Shown: positions 1-9,664, counted from the first letter of the stretch. The stretch is 64,000 nt of DNA from Pseudomonadota bacterium (GCA_029561145.1 JAKQJM010000061.1:105493-169492); one strand, 5' to 3'. Notes: a model not told the origin generated them from the letters alone. A program made the numbers and translations.

Positions 1-577
1 TGCCTTCGAGCGATTCCATCATCGCGGTTTCTTCGCCGCAGATGTAGGCGCCGGCGCCGAGTGCGGTATGGATATCGACGTCGATGCCGGATCCGCCGAT
101 GTTCCTGCCAAGCAGCCCGGCCGCATAGGCATCCTTGAGTGCCTGTTCGAAATGCTCGAACGGCTCATGGTGGAACTCGCCGCGCAGGTAGTTGTAGGCC
201 ACCGTCGAGCCGGTCGCGTAGCACGCGATGGCCAGGCCTTCGACGACCGCATGCGGATTGAAGCGCAGGATGTCGCGATCCTTGCAGGTGCCCGGTTCGG
301 ATTCGTCGGAATTGCACAGGATGTACTTCTGCCCCGGCGCATTGCGCGGCATGAACGACCACTTCAAGCCGGTCGGAAAGCCGGCGCCGCCGCGACCACG
401 CAGCGAACTGTTCTTGAGCTCGTCGATGATCGTCGCCGGATCGGGCTTTTCGGCAAGGATCTTCTTCCAGGCCTGGTAGCCATCGACCTTGAGGTAATTG
501 TCGTACGTCCACGGCTGATCGAAATGCAGCGTGGTGTAGACGACCTGGTGATCTTTTGGAGCGGGTCCGAATGCCAT
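1..577 (-). CDS. nuoF: NADH-quinone oxidoreductase subunit F (N-terminal part)
   Basis: This is the FMN- and NADH-binding subunit of respiratory complex I, acting at the cytoplasmic peripheral arm. Only the first 192 residues lie in the window; the gene runs off the left edge. The sequence shows the glycine-rich NADH/FMN region ([17 protein letters not shown] near residue 68) followed by [15 protein letters not shown] and the [14 protein letters not shown] segment, all diagnostic of NuoF/HoxF. The ATG at 577 gives the usual N-terminus with [10 protein letters not shown]. It is separated from nuoE by 99 nt, an unusually long gap in an otherwise overlapping operon, and the gap contains a REP-like element. 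The 4Fe-4S cysteines of the C-terminus are outside the window. Confidence 0.95.
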   Translation of the reverse strand, partial: MAFGPAPKDHQVVYTTLHFDQPWTYDNYLKVDGYQAWKKILAEKPDPATIIDELKNSSLRGRGGAGFPTGLKWSFMPRNAPGQKYILCNSDESEPGTCKDRDILRFNPHAVVEGLAIACYATGSTVAYNYLRGEFHHEPFEHFEQALKDAYAAGLLGRNIGGSGIDVDIHTALGAGAYICGEETAMMESLEG

Positions 578-598
578 TACGGTCTCTTCGTTCTTCTG

Positions 599-672
599 TA
601 TCCAAAAGCGGCTTTGATCGCGCGGCAGCTTGCAGGCAGGGCAAGAGCATCGCGGCTGAAGCCGCTTCCTAC
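599..672. repeat. REP-like inverted repeat pair with GTAG head
   Basis: On the minus strand, positions 672 to 648 read GTAGGAAGCGGCTTCAGCCG followed by CGATG: a GTAG tetranucleotide then a hairpin GCGGCT-TC-AGCCGC. A degenerate copy in the opposite orientation starts near 599 (AAGCGGCTTT at 606-615), so the 9-nt arms AAGCGGCTT (606-614) and AAGCCGCTT (659-667) also pair over a 44-nt spacer. GTAG-headed REPs mobilised by RAYT transposases are known from Stenotrophomonas and relatives. The element fills the nuoE-nuoF gap, so it is transcribed inside the nuo mRNA. Confidence 0.6.
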
Positions 673-676
673 GGGT

Positions 677-1204
677 TCATTTCAATGAATCGAGGATCTT
701 GTCGACTTTCTCGGTATCGAGGTTCTCGTGATAGTGGCCGTTGACGACCATCATCGGCGCACCGCAGCAGGCGGCCAGGCATTCCTCTTCGCGCTTGAGG
801 TAGATGCGGCCATCGGCCGTGCTCTCGCCGAGCTTCGCACCGAGCTTCTTCTCGCAATGCCGCACGAGGTCCTCGGCGCCATTGAGCCAGCACGAGATAT
901 TCGTGCAGATCGCAACGTTGTTGCGACCCACCGGGCCAGTCTCGAACATCGAGTAGAAACTGGCCACCTCGAAAGCCCATACCTGGGGCAGGTCGAGGTA
1001 GCGGGCGACCGCCACGATCAGCTCATCGGTGAGAAAACCGCCGTTCTGCTCCTGGGTCACGAACAATGCCTGGATCAACGCCGAACGCTTTCGATCGGGC
1101 GGAAACTTGGCCACCCACGCATCGATGTGCTCGCGCGTATGCGGCCTCAGCAACGCCAGCGGATCGACGTCCTTGATCTGGTTGTAGGTCCCGGTCGCCT
1201 TCAT
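677..1204 (-). CDS. nuoE: NADH-quinone oxidoreductase subunit E
   Basis: This is the complex I 24-kDa subunit, carrying the N1a 2Fe-2S cluster next to NuoF. At 175 aa it has the normal family length. The thioredoxin-fold cluster ligands are visible as C100-x4-C105 (ICTNISC) and C142-x3-C146 (ECLAACC). The helical N-terminal domain precedes them ([19 protein letters not shown]). The ATG at 1204 overlaps the nuoD stop by 4 nt (ATGA), which indicates translational coupling. The stop codon is followed within 5 nt by a REP-like element, so stability of the downstream nuoF part of the mRNA could be affected; that last point is inference. Confidence 0.97.
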   Translation of the reverse strand: MKATGTYNQIKDVDPLALLRPHTREHIDAWVAKFPPDRKRSALIQALFVTQEQNGGFLTDELIVAVARYLDLPQVWAFEVASFYSMFETGPVGRNNVAICTNISCWLNGAEDLVRHCEKKLGAKLGESTADGRIYLKREEECLAACCGAPMMVVNGHYHENLDTEKVDKILDSLK

Positions 1205-2454
1205 CGATCAATCTCCCCGAACACGACATCGTAGGTGCCGATCATGGCAACGACGTCGGCGAGCATGTGGCCGCGCACGATCGTGTCCATCGAGGACAGG
1301 TGGGCGAAGCCCGGCGCGCGCAGCTTGCAGCGGAATGGCTTGTTGGCACCGTCCGAAATCAGGTAACAGCCGAACTCGCCCTTTGGCGCTTCGACTGCCG
1401 CATAGGTTTCGCCGGCCGGCACGCAATACCCTTCGGTGAACAGCTTGAAGTGATGGATGAGGGCTTCCATGTCGTCCTTCATCTCTTCGCGCTTCGGCGG
1501 CGCGACCTTGTAGTTCTGCACGATCACCGGCCCCGGATTGGCCTTCAGCCAGGCCACGCACTGCTGGATGATGCGATTGGACTGGCGCATTTCCTCGACG
1601 CGCACGAGATAACGGTCATAGCAGTCGCCATTGACCCCGACCGGGATATCGAAATCGACCTCGGCATACTTCGCGTACGGCTGTTTCTTGCGCAGATCCC
1701 AGGCGATACCGGAGCCGCGCAGCATCGGGCCGGTCATGCCCCAGGCCCTGGCCAGATCGGGTGGCACGACGCCGATATCGACCGTGCGCTGTTTCCAGAT
1801 GCGATTGCCGGTCAACAGCTCCTCGTACTCATCGACCTTGCCCGGGAAATCGGCGCAGAACGATTCGAGATAGTCGAGCATCGAACCTTCGCGCCACTGG
1901 TTGAAGCGCTTGAGATCATCACCCTTGTGCCAGCGCGATTCCTTGTACTTCGGCATCACCGCGGGAAGATCACGATAGACACCGCCCGGACGATAATAGG
2001 TCGCGTGCATGCGCGCGCCCGAGACCGCCTCGTAGCAATCCATCAGCTCTTCGCGCTCGCGGAACGCGTAGAGGAACACCGCCATCGCACCGAGATCAAG
2101 CGCGTTCGAGCCTATCCACATCAGATGATTGAGGATGCGCGTGATCTCGTCGAACATCGTGCGGATCCACTGCGCGCGTTCCGGCACGTCGACGCCGAGC
2201 AGGTTCTCGATCGCGCGCACATAGGCGTGCTCGTTGCACATCATCGAAACGTAGTCGAGACGATCCATGTAGCCGATCGACTGGTTGTATGGCTTTGATT
2301 CGACGAGCTTCTCGGTACCTCGATGAAGCAGGCCGATATGCGGATCAGCGCGCACCACGGTCTCGCCATCCATTTCCAGCACGAGGCGCAATACGCCATG
2401 CGCGGCCGGATGCTGCGGGCCGAAGTTCATCGTGTAGTTGCGGATTTCCTCCAT
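1201..2454 (-). CDS. nuoD: NADH-quinone oxidoreductase subunit D
   Basis: This is the complex I 49-kDa subunit, related to the large subunit of NiFe hydrogenases, and forms the quinone-binding pocket with NuoB. At 417 aa it is full length. Visible family blocks are [17 protein letters not shown] near the N-terminus, [24 protein letters not shown], and the C-terminal [13 protein letters not shown] and DVVFGEIDR. The canonical HRGTEKL quinone-site segment is intact and there is no sign of frameshift. It overlaps nuoC by 1 nt (TAATG) and nuoE by 4 nt, so it lies in a tightly coupled operon. Confidence 0.98.
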   Translation of the reverse strand: MEEIRNYTMNFGPQHPAAHGVLRLVLEMDGETVVRADPHIGLLHRGTEKLVESKPYNQSIGYMDRLDYVSMMCNEHAYVRAIENLLGVDVPERAQWIRTMFDEITRILNHLMWIGSNALDLGAMAVFLYAFREREELMDCYEAVSGARMHATYYRPGGVYRDLPAVMPKYKESRWHKGDDLKRFNQWREGSMLDYLESFCADFPGKVDEYEELLTGNRIWKQRTVDIGVVPPDLARAWGMTGPMLRGSGIAWDLRKKQPYAKYAEVDFDIPVGVNGDCYDRYLVRVEEMRQSNRIIQQCVAWLKANPGPVIVQNYKVAPPKREEMKDDMEALIHHFKLFTEGYCVPAGETYAAVEAPKGEFGCYLISDGANKPFRCKLRAPGFAHLSSMDTIVRGHMLADVVAMIGTYDVVFGEIDR

Positions 2455-3173
2455 TACTTCATCCCCGCTTCGCGCTCGGCGCTGGCCTGCTCGTAACGCG
2501 AATCGTCGCGGATCGTGCGTGGCACGAGCACGCGCGGCTCGATCGAGACAGGTTCATAGACCACGCGTCTCTTTTCAGGATCGTAGCGGACCTCGACGTT
2601 GCCGATCAGCGGGAAATCCTTGCGGAAGGCATGCCCGACGAAACCGTAGTCGGTGAGGATGCGGCGCAGGTCCGGATGGCCTTCGAAGACGATGCCGTAC
2701 AGGTCGAAGGCTTCGCGCTCGAACCAGTTGGCCGCCGGCCAGATATCGACAAGCGAGGGCATCGAAGGGACGTCGTCGTCGACGCAGAAGGCACGCATGC
2801 GCAGGCGCTGGTTCGTGGCCAGCGACAGCAGATGCACGACGACCGCGAAGCGGCGCGGGATATCCGTGTTGCGGGGCCGATCCGCCCAGTTGAAGCGGCC
2901 GGCGCCCTTGCCTTCGACGCCGCGCGAGAAGCCTTCGGACGAGACATCGGTGGTGTCCCATTCGGTCTGGCCGTAACTCAGGTAATCGACGCCGCAGACA
3001 TCGATGCACTGCTCGAATCGCCAGGCCGGGTCATCGCGCAGGATGCGTGCCACGGCCAGCCAGTTTTCGGGCAACACCTCGATCGTCGTTTCGCCGCGCG
3101 ACTCGACGCTGCCGACCATCTTCTGGCCAAGCTGTACGTCGAGGCGGCGTGCCAGGGATGCAGGTTCGCTCAT
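2454..3173 (-). CDS. nuoC: NADH-quinone oxidoreductase subunit C
   Basis: This is the complex I 30-kDa subunit of the peripheral arm. At 239 aa it is a separate NuoC, not the NuoCD fusion of enterobacteria. The central signature reads [20 protein letters not shown], followed by [22 protein letters not shown], the classic 30-kDa subunit motif. The N-terminal region includes a short acidic stretch ([13 protein letters not shown]). It starts 9 nt after nuoB and its stop overlaps the nuoD start. There are no anomalies. Confidence 0.98.
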   Translation of the reverse strand: MSEPASLARRLDVQLGQKMVGSVESRGETTIEVLPENWLAVARILRDDPAWRFEQCIDVCGVDYLSYGQTEWDTTDVSSEGFSRGVEGKGAGRFNWADRPRNTDIPRRFAVVVHLLSLATNQRLRMRAFCVDDDVPSMPSLVDIWPAANWFEREAFDLYGIVFEGHPDLRRILTDYGFVGHAFRKDFPLIGNVEVRYDPEKRRVVYEPVSIEPRVLVPRTIRDDSRYEQASAEREAGMK

Positions 3174-3182
3174 GCCTCGTCC

Positions 3183-3737
3183 TCAGCGCGCGATCGTGTT
3201 GGTGCGGCGGATCTTCTTCTGCAATTGCAGAATGCCGTGGATCAGTGCTTCGGCCGTCGGTGGACAACCCGGCACATAGATATCGACCGGAACGATGCGG
3301 TCGCAGCCACGCACCACGGCATACGAATAGTGATAGTAGCCGCCACCGTTCGCGCAGGAACCCATCGAGATGACCCATTTCGGCTCGGGCATCTGGTCGT
3401 AGACCTTGCGCAGTGCCGGTGCCATCTTGTTGACCAGGGTGCCGGCCACGATCATGACGTCGGACTGGCGCGGCGACGGGCGGAAGATCACGCCATTGCG
3501 ATCGAGATCGAGGCGCGCCGCGCCCGCGTGCATCATTTCGACCGCGCAACAGGCCAGGCCGAAGGTCACCGGCCACATCGAACCGGTGCGCGCCCAGTTG
3601 ACCAGTTCGTCCATGCGTGCGGTGACGAAGCCACGCTCGATCAGGGGATTGTCGTCGCCCGGGCGCAGGATGTCGTCCACCGGGCCGGCCGGCGTCGGGT
3701 TGTGCATCACCCGCGCGATCGTGTCGCTCATTCCCAT
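3183..3737 (-). CDS. nuoB: NADH-quinone oxidoreductase subunit B
   Basis: This complex I subunit carries the N2 4Fe-4S cluster that reduces quinone. It has 184 aa. The ligands are visible as C63-C64 ([11 protein letters not shown]), C128 ([10 protein letters not shown]) and C158 ([11 protein letters not shown]). Two in-frame ATGs compete: 3737 and 3731. The AAGGGAG Shine-Dalgarno lies 7 nt before the ATG at 3737, favouring that start and a 10-nt overlap with nuoA. The ATG at 3731 would give the ATGA overlap common in this operon but has a 13-nt spacing to the same site. Confidence 0.97.
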   Translation of the reverse strand: MGMSDTIARVMHNPTPAGPVDDILRPGDDNPLIERGFVTARMDELVNWARTGSMWPVTFGLACCAVEMMHAGAARLDLDRNGVIFRPSPRQSDVMIVAGTLVNKMAPALRKVYDQMPEPKWVISMGSCANGGGYYHYSYAVVRGCDRIVPVDIYVPGCPPTAEALIHGILQLQKKIRRTNTIAR

Positions 3738-4084
3738 TCGAGAGCTCCCTTCTTCCAGACATAGACGAAGCCGAGCACGAGCAAGCCGACAAACATGCCC
3801 ATTTCGGCAAGGCCGAACGCGCCAAGCTCATCGAAGACGATGGCCCAGGGAATCACGAAAGCGATTTCGAGATCGAAGATGATGAACAGGATGGCGATCA
3901 GGTAGTAGCGCACATCGAACTTCATGCGCGCATCCTCGAACGCCTCGAAGCCGCATTCGTACGGAGCAAGCTTCTCCGCCGCGGGCTTCTTCGGTCCGAG
4001 CAGGTTGCCAAGGACCAGCAACGCAATGCCGATGCCGGTGGCCACCACGAGAAACAGCAGGACCGGGAAATACTCGACTAGCAC
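3728..4084 (-). CDS. nuoA: NADH-quinone oxidoreductase subunit A (GTG start)
   Basis: This small membrane subunit of complex I heads the nuo operon. Three transmembrane helices are evident ([52 protein letters not shown]), separated by the conserved loop [20 protein letters not shown]. There is no ATG start. Two GTG codons exist, at 4090 and 4084. A GGAGG site sits 5 nt before the GTG at 4084 and would overlap a start at 4090, so 4084 (118 aa, [10 protein letters not shown]) is chosen. The upstream stretch to the tRNA holds a hairpin at 4115-4135. Confidence 0.95.
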   Translation of the reverse strand: MLVEYFPVLLFLVVATGIGIALLVLGNLLGPKKPAAEKLAPYECGFEAFEDARMKFDVRYYLIAILFIIFDLEIAFVIPWAIVFDELGAFGLAEMGMFVGLLVLGFVYVWKKGALEWE

Positions 4085-4114
4085 TTGCACCTCCGCGTCC
4101 TCGACGCATCAGCG

Positions 4115-4135
4115 GTTGCCGCAGTGTGCGGCAAC
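4115..4135. terminator. Hairpin between tRNA-Leu and nuoA
   Basis: A perfect 9-bp inverted repeat GTTGCCGCA / TGCGGCAAC with a 3-nt loop lies downstream of tRNA-Leu and upstream of nuoA on the minus strand. No T-run follows, so it is a weak intrinsic terminator at best. It may partly separate tpiA-secG-tRNA transcription from nuo, or be a leader structure of the nuo mRNA. Confidence 0.4.
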
Positions 4136-4153
4136 GACGGTTGTACATGATAT

Positions 4154-4238
4154 TGGTGCCCAAGGGGGGACTCGAACCCCCACAGCTTTCGCCGCTACCA
4201 CCTCAAGGTAGTGCGTCTACCAATTCCGCCACCTGGGC
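4154..4238 (-). tRNA. tRNA-Leu(GAG)
   Basis: The minus strand from 4238 folds as a leucine tRNA with an 85-nt span including an encoded CCA. The acceptor stem is GCCCAGG/CTTGGGC with discriminator A. The D arm contains GGCGGAATTGGTAGACGC. The anticodon arm is CTACC-TTGAGGT-GGTAG with anticodon GAG. There is a long variable arm, as expected for tRNA-Leu, and the T loop reads TTCGAGT. It lies 7 nt downstream of secG, the secG-tRNA-Leu-nuoA order typical of many gammaproteobacteria. Confidence 0.97.
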
Positions 4239-4245
4239 AACGCTA

Positions 4246-4701
4246 TCAAGCTCCGTCCTTCCTCGCTTTATCCGGCTGCGCCGCATCGGACTTGGCTGGC
4301 TCGGGAGCCGGCTGGTCCGCCGCAGGTGCAGGCATTGGCGCTGGTACGTCAGTCGATGCCGGTGCCGCCGCCGGAGCTGCCGGTACATCACCGGAAGCCG
4401 GAGCCGGAACCTTCGGGGCAACGCCCGCCATCACGCCAAGATCGTCCGAGGATTCACCAACCGCGGCGGGACGACCGTGATACATGCCCATGCCGAGGCT
4501 GAGCAGGAAGAACAAACCGGCCAGGACCGCCGTGCTGCGCGACAGGAAATTTGCCGAGCCACGCGCACCAAAGACAGTCGAGGAAGCGCCGCCGCCGAAT
4601 CCCGAGCCTGCATCGGCACCGGCACCGCGCTGCATGAGAATGAGCGCGATCATCGAAATGGCAATCAGCACATAGAAAACTTGAGCAATGATCGTGAACA
4701 T
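4246..4701 (-). CDS. secG: Preprotein translocase subunit SecG
   Basis: This is an accessory subunit of the SecYEG inner-membrane translocon. The first ~75 residues are a standard SecG: helix 1 FYVLIAISMIALILMQRG, the conserved GADAGSGFGGGASSTVFG loop, and helix 2 TAVLAGLFFLLSLGMGMY. The total of 151 aa is longer than E. coli SecG (about 110) because of an Ala/Pro-rich, low-complexity tail (PAPASGDVPAAPAAAPAS and onward) of about 70 residues that should face the periplasm or cytoplasm as a flexible extension. It starts 5 nt after the tpiA stop, so the two genes are co-transcribed. Confidence 0.96.
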   Translation of the reverse strand: MFTIIAQVFYVLIAISMIALILMQRGAGADAGSGFGGGASSTVFGARGSANFLSRSTAVLAGLFFLLSLGMGMYHGRPAAVGESSDDLGVMAGVAPKVPAPASGDVPAAPAAAPASTDVPAPMPAPAADQPAPEPAKSDAAQPDKARKDGA

Positions 4702-4706
4702 CTGAA

Positions 4707-5474
4707 TCAGGAACCCTGGTTCGCAGCCGACGAAGCCGCTTCACAAATCGCAAGGAAATCGGCCGCCACCAGCGAAGCGCCGCCAATCAGTCCACCGTCG
4801 ATATCGGACTGGGCAAACAGTTCGCCAGCATTGGCGGCCTTTACGCTGCCTCCGTACAGGAGCCGCAGCGAGCTGGCTATTCTAGCATCCTGTCTTGAGA
4901 ATTTGTCACGCATGAAGGCATGAACCTCCTGCGCCTGGCCGGGACTTGCGGTTTTTCCGGTGCCTATCGCCCAGACCGGCTCGTAGGCGACCACGGCATT
5001 TTCAAACGCTGCGATACCGGCAAGTCCAAGCACGGCATCGAGTTGCGCGCCGACGATGATCTCGGATTCGCCGGCCTCGCGATGTTCGAGCAATTCGCCG
5101 ACGCAAAGGATCGGGATCAGCCCGGCCGCCTGCGCCGCGACAAACTTGCGCGCGACGACGGCATCGGTCTCGCCATGGAACTGGCGGCGCTCGGAATGAC
5201 CGACCAGGACGTGGCGGCAGCCGATCTCGCTGAGCATGCTGCCCGCAACTTCCCCGGTGTAGGCGCCTTGCGCATGCTCGCTGAGGTCCTGCGCGCCAAA
5301 CGCGATGGCGGTTCCGGCGTTTGCGGCGATCAGCTCGGCCAGATACGGAAAAGGAGGAATCACCGCCACATCGACAGCGCCGGGCAACGAGGCAGCCAAG
5401 GTCCTGACAAGTTCCGCCGAACCCGCGCGTGATCCGTGCATCTTCCAGTTTCCGGCAACGAGTTTGCGGCGCAT
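4707..5474 (-). CDS. tpiA: Triose-phosphate isomerase
   Basis: This cytosolic glycolytic enzyme interconverts dihydroxyacetone phosphate and glyceraldehyde-3-phosphate. At 255 aa it has the normal length. Catalytic elements are visible: Lys in AGNWKMHG, His in LVGHSERR, the catalytic Glu in VVAYEPVWAIGTGK (loop 6), and the phosphate-gripping LLYGGSVKAANA. It is the first gene of a tpiA-secG-tRNA-Leu unit, transcribed away from the neighbouring dehydrogenase gene. Confidence 0.98.
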   Translation of the reverse strand: MRRKLVAGNWKMHGSRAGSAELVRTLAASLPGAVDVAVIPPFPYLAELIAANAGTAIAFGAQDLSEHAQGAYTGEVAGSMLSEIGCRHVLVGHSERRQFHGETDAVVARKFVAAQAAGLIPILCVGELLEHREAGESEIIVGAQLDAVLGLAGIAAFENAVVAYEPVWAIGTGKTASPGQAQEVHAFMRDKFSRQDARIASSLRLLYGGSVKAANAGELFAQSDIDGGLIGGASLVAADFLAICEAASSAANQGS

Positions 5475-5609
5475 CGGCAGAACCAGGCAGTCCCAGGGGC
5501 GCGCAGGATAACGGCGGGCGACGACAGCGGCAAATCCGTCATCCCGGAGTCACCGCTTGTGTCCCGGCGGCGCTACTCTTCCGTCCACCCCTCGCACAAC
5601 GGATTCCCG

Positions 5610-6422
5610 ATGAAGCCGAACACTGTCCACGCATTGGTCACGGGCGCTTCGGCCGGCATCGGCGCTGCTTTCGCGCGTGAGCTGGCCGCACGCGGCACGA
5701 ATCTCGTGCTGACCGCACGCCGCGTCGAGCGACTCGAGAACCTTGCTGCAGAACTTCGCAGTGCCCATGGGATCCAGGTCGAGGTGATCCCCTGCGATCT
5801 GGCCGATCGCGATGCCGCGCGGCTCCTGGCCGAGCAGATCGAACAGCGCCGGGTCGCCATCGACCTGCTGGTCAACAATGCCGGCTACGGCGTCACCGGC
5901 TATTTCCTCAGCCAGCCGTGGAGCGCACAGGCGGATTTCATCCAGGTGCTGATGACGGCGCCGACCGAGCTTTGCCATCGATTGCTGCCCGGCATGCGCG
6001 AACGCAAACACGGACGCATCATCAATGTCGCCTCGCTGGCCGGACATATCCCCGGATCGGCGGGACAGACCCTGTATGCGGGAGCGAAATCGTATCTGAT
6101 CAAGTTTTCGCAGGCCCTGCATCTCGAATACGGCCAGGACGGCGTGCACACCTGCGCGCTCTGCCCGGGCTTCACCTGGTCGGAGTTCCACGACGTCACC
6201 GGCTCGCGCGCACTGATGTCGAAACTTCCCGGGTGGCTGTGGATGGATGCCGAGACGGTCGTCCGTCAGGGGCTCGATGCAGTCGAACGCGGAGAGGCGG
6301 TCTACATCAATGGCCGCATCAATCGCGCGATCAAGTCGATGCTCAAGCTGATGCCCGATCGCCTCGCCCTGCATCTGATCGGTCGCGAATCACGCCAGTT
6401 CCGCAAGGCGACTCCCGACTGA
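5610..6422 (+). CDS. Short-chain dehydrogenase/reductase (SDR)
   Basis: This is a 270-aa classical SDR, probably NAD(P)-dependent, acting on an unknown alcohol or ketone. The cofactor motif is TGASAGIGAAFARELAARG, with an Arg-rich loop (LTARRVERLENLA) suggesting NADP(H). NNAGYG, the catalytic Ser of NVASLAGHIPG and YxxxK (YAGAKSYL) are present. The ATG at 5610 places the Rossmann motif at residue 8. Its best-known relatives are annotated as DltE/YqjQ-like SDRs; substrate cannot be read from the sequence. It converges on a wax-ester-synthase/DGAT-like gene with a 16-nt gap, so a lipid substrate is possible but unproven. Confidence 0.9.
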   Translation: MKPNTVHALVTGASAGIGAAFARELAARGTNLVLTARRVERLENLAAELRSAHGIQVEVIPCDLADRDAARLLAEQIEQRRVAIDLLVNNAGYGVTGYFLSQPWSAQADFIQVLMTAPTELCHRLLPGMRERKHGRIINVASLAGHIPGSAGQTLYAGAKSYLIKFSQALHLEYGQDGVHTCALCPGFTWSEFHDVTGSRALMSKLPGWLWMDAETVVRQGLDAVERGEAVYINGRINRAIKSMLKLMPDRLALHLIGRESRQFRKATPD

Positions 6423-6438
6423 GCGCACCCGCGTTGCC

Positions 6439-7929
6439 TCAACCGATCAGTTCATGCCGGAGCGTCGCTTCGGCCCCGGCGGACGCGATGGTCCCGTCCC
6501 AGTCTTCCATCAGCGCGATCAGGATCAACTTCTCGAATTCCTCGCCGAAACGCCGGGTTACCGCATCGGGATCGCGCACGCGCTTGGCGTCGCCCATCAG
6601 ACCGAAGTGCACCGTGCCGTTGTAGCTGAGGATCGACAGGCCTACGCCGATCGAGCCGGACTGCGGCACCCAGAACATCAGTTCGGTCGCCTCGACACCG
6701 GTCATGTAAAGCGGCTGCTGCGGGCCGGGCACGTTGGTCGCAACCGTCGTCGCCTTGCGGCTGAACAACTCGAGAGCGGGCGCCTGCAAAGCCTGCGGAC
6801 CCATGCCCAGCGCACCGAGCAGGCCCAGCGTGACGATCGCCTGGCGCGAACCCTTGAGTTCCCGCATGCACGCCGCGACGCGTTCGAGGCGACGCAGCGG
6901 ATTCGCTTCGCCGATCGGCAATTCGAGGAAGACCAGGCCGAAGTGGTTGCCGAGTTTCTTCGCATGTTCGAGCGGGCGCAGGTTGACCGGCACAGTCGCG
7001 CGAATGGTGAGCCCATCGACCTCGCCGCCCTGATCGAGCAGGTAGCCGCGCAGCGCACCGCTGGCGCAAGCAAGCAGTACATCGTTGACCGTGCAGTCGA
7101 GTACGCGGCCGAGCGTCTTGACCTCCTCGAGCGGCAGCGGTTCGGCCCAGGCCACGCGCTTGACCACGCCGAGCGGCCCCTTGAGCAGGGTCAACGGATC
7201 GTCGGGGAGCAGCAAGGCATTGGCCAGCTCGCGCGTGATCTCGCCGCCCTCACGGGCGACATCGGCAGCCACCGAGGGATCATTGATCATCTCGGTCATC
7301 TTGTCGAAGACCTTGTTGCCGACCTTGAGCGCCTTGCCGAGTTTCGCCTGCGCCGGCTCGAGCATGCGTTGCCAGACATTCTGGCCGTCGCGCTTGAGCC
7401 AGGTCCTGGTGAGCTCGGCGTGCTTTTCGGGATCGGGCGCCGTGTCGGTCAGCGACAACATGACCTGGACCAGCGCCAGGCCATCGGCGTAGCAATGATG
7501 GATGCGCGCGACCAGCACACTGCCGCCACGATAGTTCTCGACGACATGGAATTGCCAGAGCGGCTTGGAATGATCGAGCGGCGACGAGGCCAGCTCACCG
7601 ACGAAATTCTCGAGCTCGATCTTGTCGCCGGCGCCAGGCAGTGCGGCGACGCGGACATGCCAGTCGAGATCGAAATCCTCGTCGGTTTCCCAATACGCGC
7701 CGGACGGCGTATTGACTGCCTTCTGGCGAAATCGCCGATAGGCAAGGAAACGTTCGCCGAGCAGTTGCTTGATCGCCGAGGGGACCAGCGGAGCGGCAAA
7801 CATCAACACGCCCGTGATCATCATCAGATTGGTGGGCCGCTCCATGCGCAGCCAGGCCGTGTCGACCTTGGACATCGCCTCGCGCTTGCCGCCATCTGAA
7901 TCGAACATGCCTGCCCCCGGTTTGCGCAT
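6439..7929 (-). CDS. Wax ester synthase/DGAT-type O-acyltransferase
   Basis: This is a member of the bacterial WS/DGAT family, which transfers acyl groups from acyl-CoA to long-chain alcohols or diacylglycerol to form storage wax esters or triacylglycerol at the membrane. The catalytic HHxxxDG motif is intact (RIHHCYADGLAL, near residue 145). Conserved C-terminal blocks TVNDVLLACASGALRGYL, NHFGLVFLELPIG and ATNVPGPQQPLY are also present. Length is about 496 aa, slightly above the ~460 aa family norm. The start is uncertain: GTG 7938, ATG 7929, ATG 7908 (purine-rich upstream) and ATG 7875 (MSKVDTAWLRME, closest to family N-termini) are all in frame. The gene converges on the SDR. Confidence 0.9.
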   Translation of the reverse strand: MRKPGAGMFDSDGGKREAMSKVDTAWLRMERPTNLMMITGVLMFAAPLVPSAIKQLLGERFLAYRRFRQKAVNTPSGAYWETDEDFDLDWHVRVAALPGAGDKIELENFVGELASSPLDHSKPLWQFHVVENYRGGSVLVARIHHCYADGLALVQVMLSLTDTAPDPEKHAELTRTWLKRDGQNVWQRMLEPAQAKLGKALKVGNKVFDKMTEMINDPSVAADVAREGGEITRELANALLLPDDPLTLLKGPLGVVKRVAWAEPLPLEEVKTLGRVLDCTVNDVLLACASGALRGYLLDQGGEVDGLTIRATVPVNLRPLEHAKKLGNHFGLVFLELPIGEANPLRRLERVAACMRELKGSRQAIVTLGLLGALGMGPQALQAPALELFSRKATTVATNVPGPQQPLYMTGVEATELMFWVPQSGSIGVGLSILSYNGTVHFGLMGDAKRVRDPDAVTRRFGEEFEKLILIALMEDWDGTIASAGAEATLRHELIG

Positions 7930-8020
7930 CGAAATCACGGACGGGTCAAGTCCGGCGCCGGGCTAGCATCCCGTTAGCGTCGTGAAAACGCAACGACTGC
8001 ACCACCGGTCAGCCCGTATT

Positions 8021-9451
8021 TCAATCCGCGTCGGACTTCGGCAGATCCTTGTAGGCCGCCAGCGCAAGTGTCCGCGAGGCGGCCAGGTCGATCATCGGCG
8101 CGGGATATCCGGTACGTTCCGAAATGCCCGGATCGCTCCATGGATGGTGGATCAACGGCGCCGGCACGGCGGCGAGTTCGGCTACCCAGCGCCGCACATA
8201 ATCTCCGCGCGGGTCGAATTTCTCGCCCTGGCTGACCGGATTGAAGATGCGAAAATACGGCGAGGCATCGACACCACAACCGGCCGTCCACTGCCAGCCT
8301 TGCGCATTGTTGGCGAGATCGGCATCGACAAGGGTGTTCCAGAACCAGCGCTGGCCGTGATGCCAGTGCTGGCGCAGGTTCTTGGTCAGGAACGATGCGA
8401 CGAGCATGCGCACGCGGTTGTGCATGCTGCCGGTGGTCCAGAGCTCGCGCATGCCTGCATCGATTATCGGAATTCCGCTGCGCCCGCGCTGCCAGCGCCT
8501 GATCGATGCAGGATCCTCGTCATCCCAGCGGAATGCATCGAACCGTGGATTGAGATTGCGTTCCGGCATATCGGGAAAGTGAAACAACAGGTGCTGCGAG
8601 AATTCGCGCCAGCCAATCTCGCGCAGGAAGCTGTCGGCACCCGCGGATCGCGCTGAATCTCCCGATTGATGGACGCGTTCCTCGAGTGCCCAGGCGATCT
8701 GCATCGGCGAGATTTCGCCGAAGTGCAGATGGGGCGACAAGCGCGACGTGCCCGCGCGATCGGGTCGGTCCCGATCACTGGCGTAGTCGCGCAAACCGGA
8801 TTCGATGAAATCCTCGAACGCCTCGGTGGCGCCCGGCTCGCCGGGCGTCCACTCGTCGTGGAAGCGGGAATCCCAGCGGATGCGCGGAAGCAGTTCGAGA
8901 TCATCGATCGTCTGCACGGAATCGCCCTCCGGCTTCGCGAGACCCTCGGGCTTCGACAACGGCGGTCGAACCTGCAGTTGCGATCGCGCCTTGCGCCAGA
9001 ATGGCGTGAACACGCGATACGGCTGATCCTGTCCGGTCTGGATTTCCCAGGGCTCGAACAGCACGTTCGCCTTGAAGCCGCGTGCGTCGATGCCTTCATC
9101 GATCAACCGCTGCTTGATTCCCGTGTCTCGCGCGACGATTGCCGGTTCGTAGAGACGATTCCAGTACAGCGCGGACGCATCGAACCGGCGGATCATCCTG
9201 CGCAGTGCCGGCAGGGTCGGACCGCGTGCAACCTGCAGGATCGAACCTAGATCGCGAATCCGTCGGTCCAGTGACGTCAACGAATGATGCAACCACCAAC
9301 GGCTCGCCGCACCGGGAGACCAGGGCGCTTCCTCGTCCGGCGCATGGACATATACCGGGATGACCCGGTCATGCGCATCCAGTGCCGCACTCAACGCAGG
9401 ATTGTCGGCAACGCGCAGGTCGCGGCGGAACCAGATCAGGGCAGTGGACAT
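8021..9451 (-). CDS. phrB: Deoxyribodipyrimidine photolyase
   Basis: This flavoprotein uses blue light to split cyclobutane pyrimidine dimers. The N-terminal photolyase domain starts at MSTALIWFRRDLRVADNPAL (the ATG at 9451). The C-terminal FAD domain shows GRSGIPIIDAGMRELWTTG, MHNRVRMLVASFLTKNL and the WQWTAGCGVDASPYFRIFNP block typical of class I CPD photolyases. It has 476 aa, the expected size. It is divergent from the alpha-2-macroglobulin gene across a 257-nt gap and follows the WS/DGAT gene on the other side; no functional link to either is apparent. Confidence 0.95.
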   Translation of the reverse strand: MSTALIWFRRDLRVADNPALSAALDAHDRVIPVYVHAPDEEAPWSPGAASRWWLHHSLTSLDRRIRDLGSILQVARGPTLPALRRMIRRFDASALYWNRLYEPAIVARDTGIKQRLIDEGIDARGFKANVLFEPWEIQTGQDQPYRVFTPFWRKARSQLQVRPPLSKPEGLAKPEGDSVQTIDDLELLPRIRWDSRFHDEWTPGEPGATEAFEDFIESGLRDYASDRDRPDRAGTSRLSPHLHFGEISPMQIAWALEERVHQSGDSARSAGADSFLREIGWREFSQHLLFHFPDMPERNLNPRFDAFRWDDEDPASIRRWQRGRSGIPIIDAGMRELWTTGSMHNRVRMLVASFLTKNLRQHWHHGQRWFWNTLVDADLANNAQGWQWTAGCGVDASPYFRIFNPVSQGEKFDPRGDYVRRWVAELAAVPAPLIHHPWSDPGISERTGYPAPMIDLAASRTLALAAYKDLPKSDAD

Positions 9452-9664
9452 CAAGCGACGGGCTCGTGGAGCGATGGGAGAGCAAGTATCCCCGACAACG
9501 CCGAGAGATAGCTGGACGACCCGCGGATCGTCTTGACTCGATCCACCGATTGCGGCGCCGATCCGCCAGCCGCGAGCGGCACGCTTCACTCGCGCGAACC
9601 GGTCCTGTCAATGATTCCGGTGCGACCGGGATAAAACCTGATTTCGCCCCGGAGACGCCACAAA

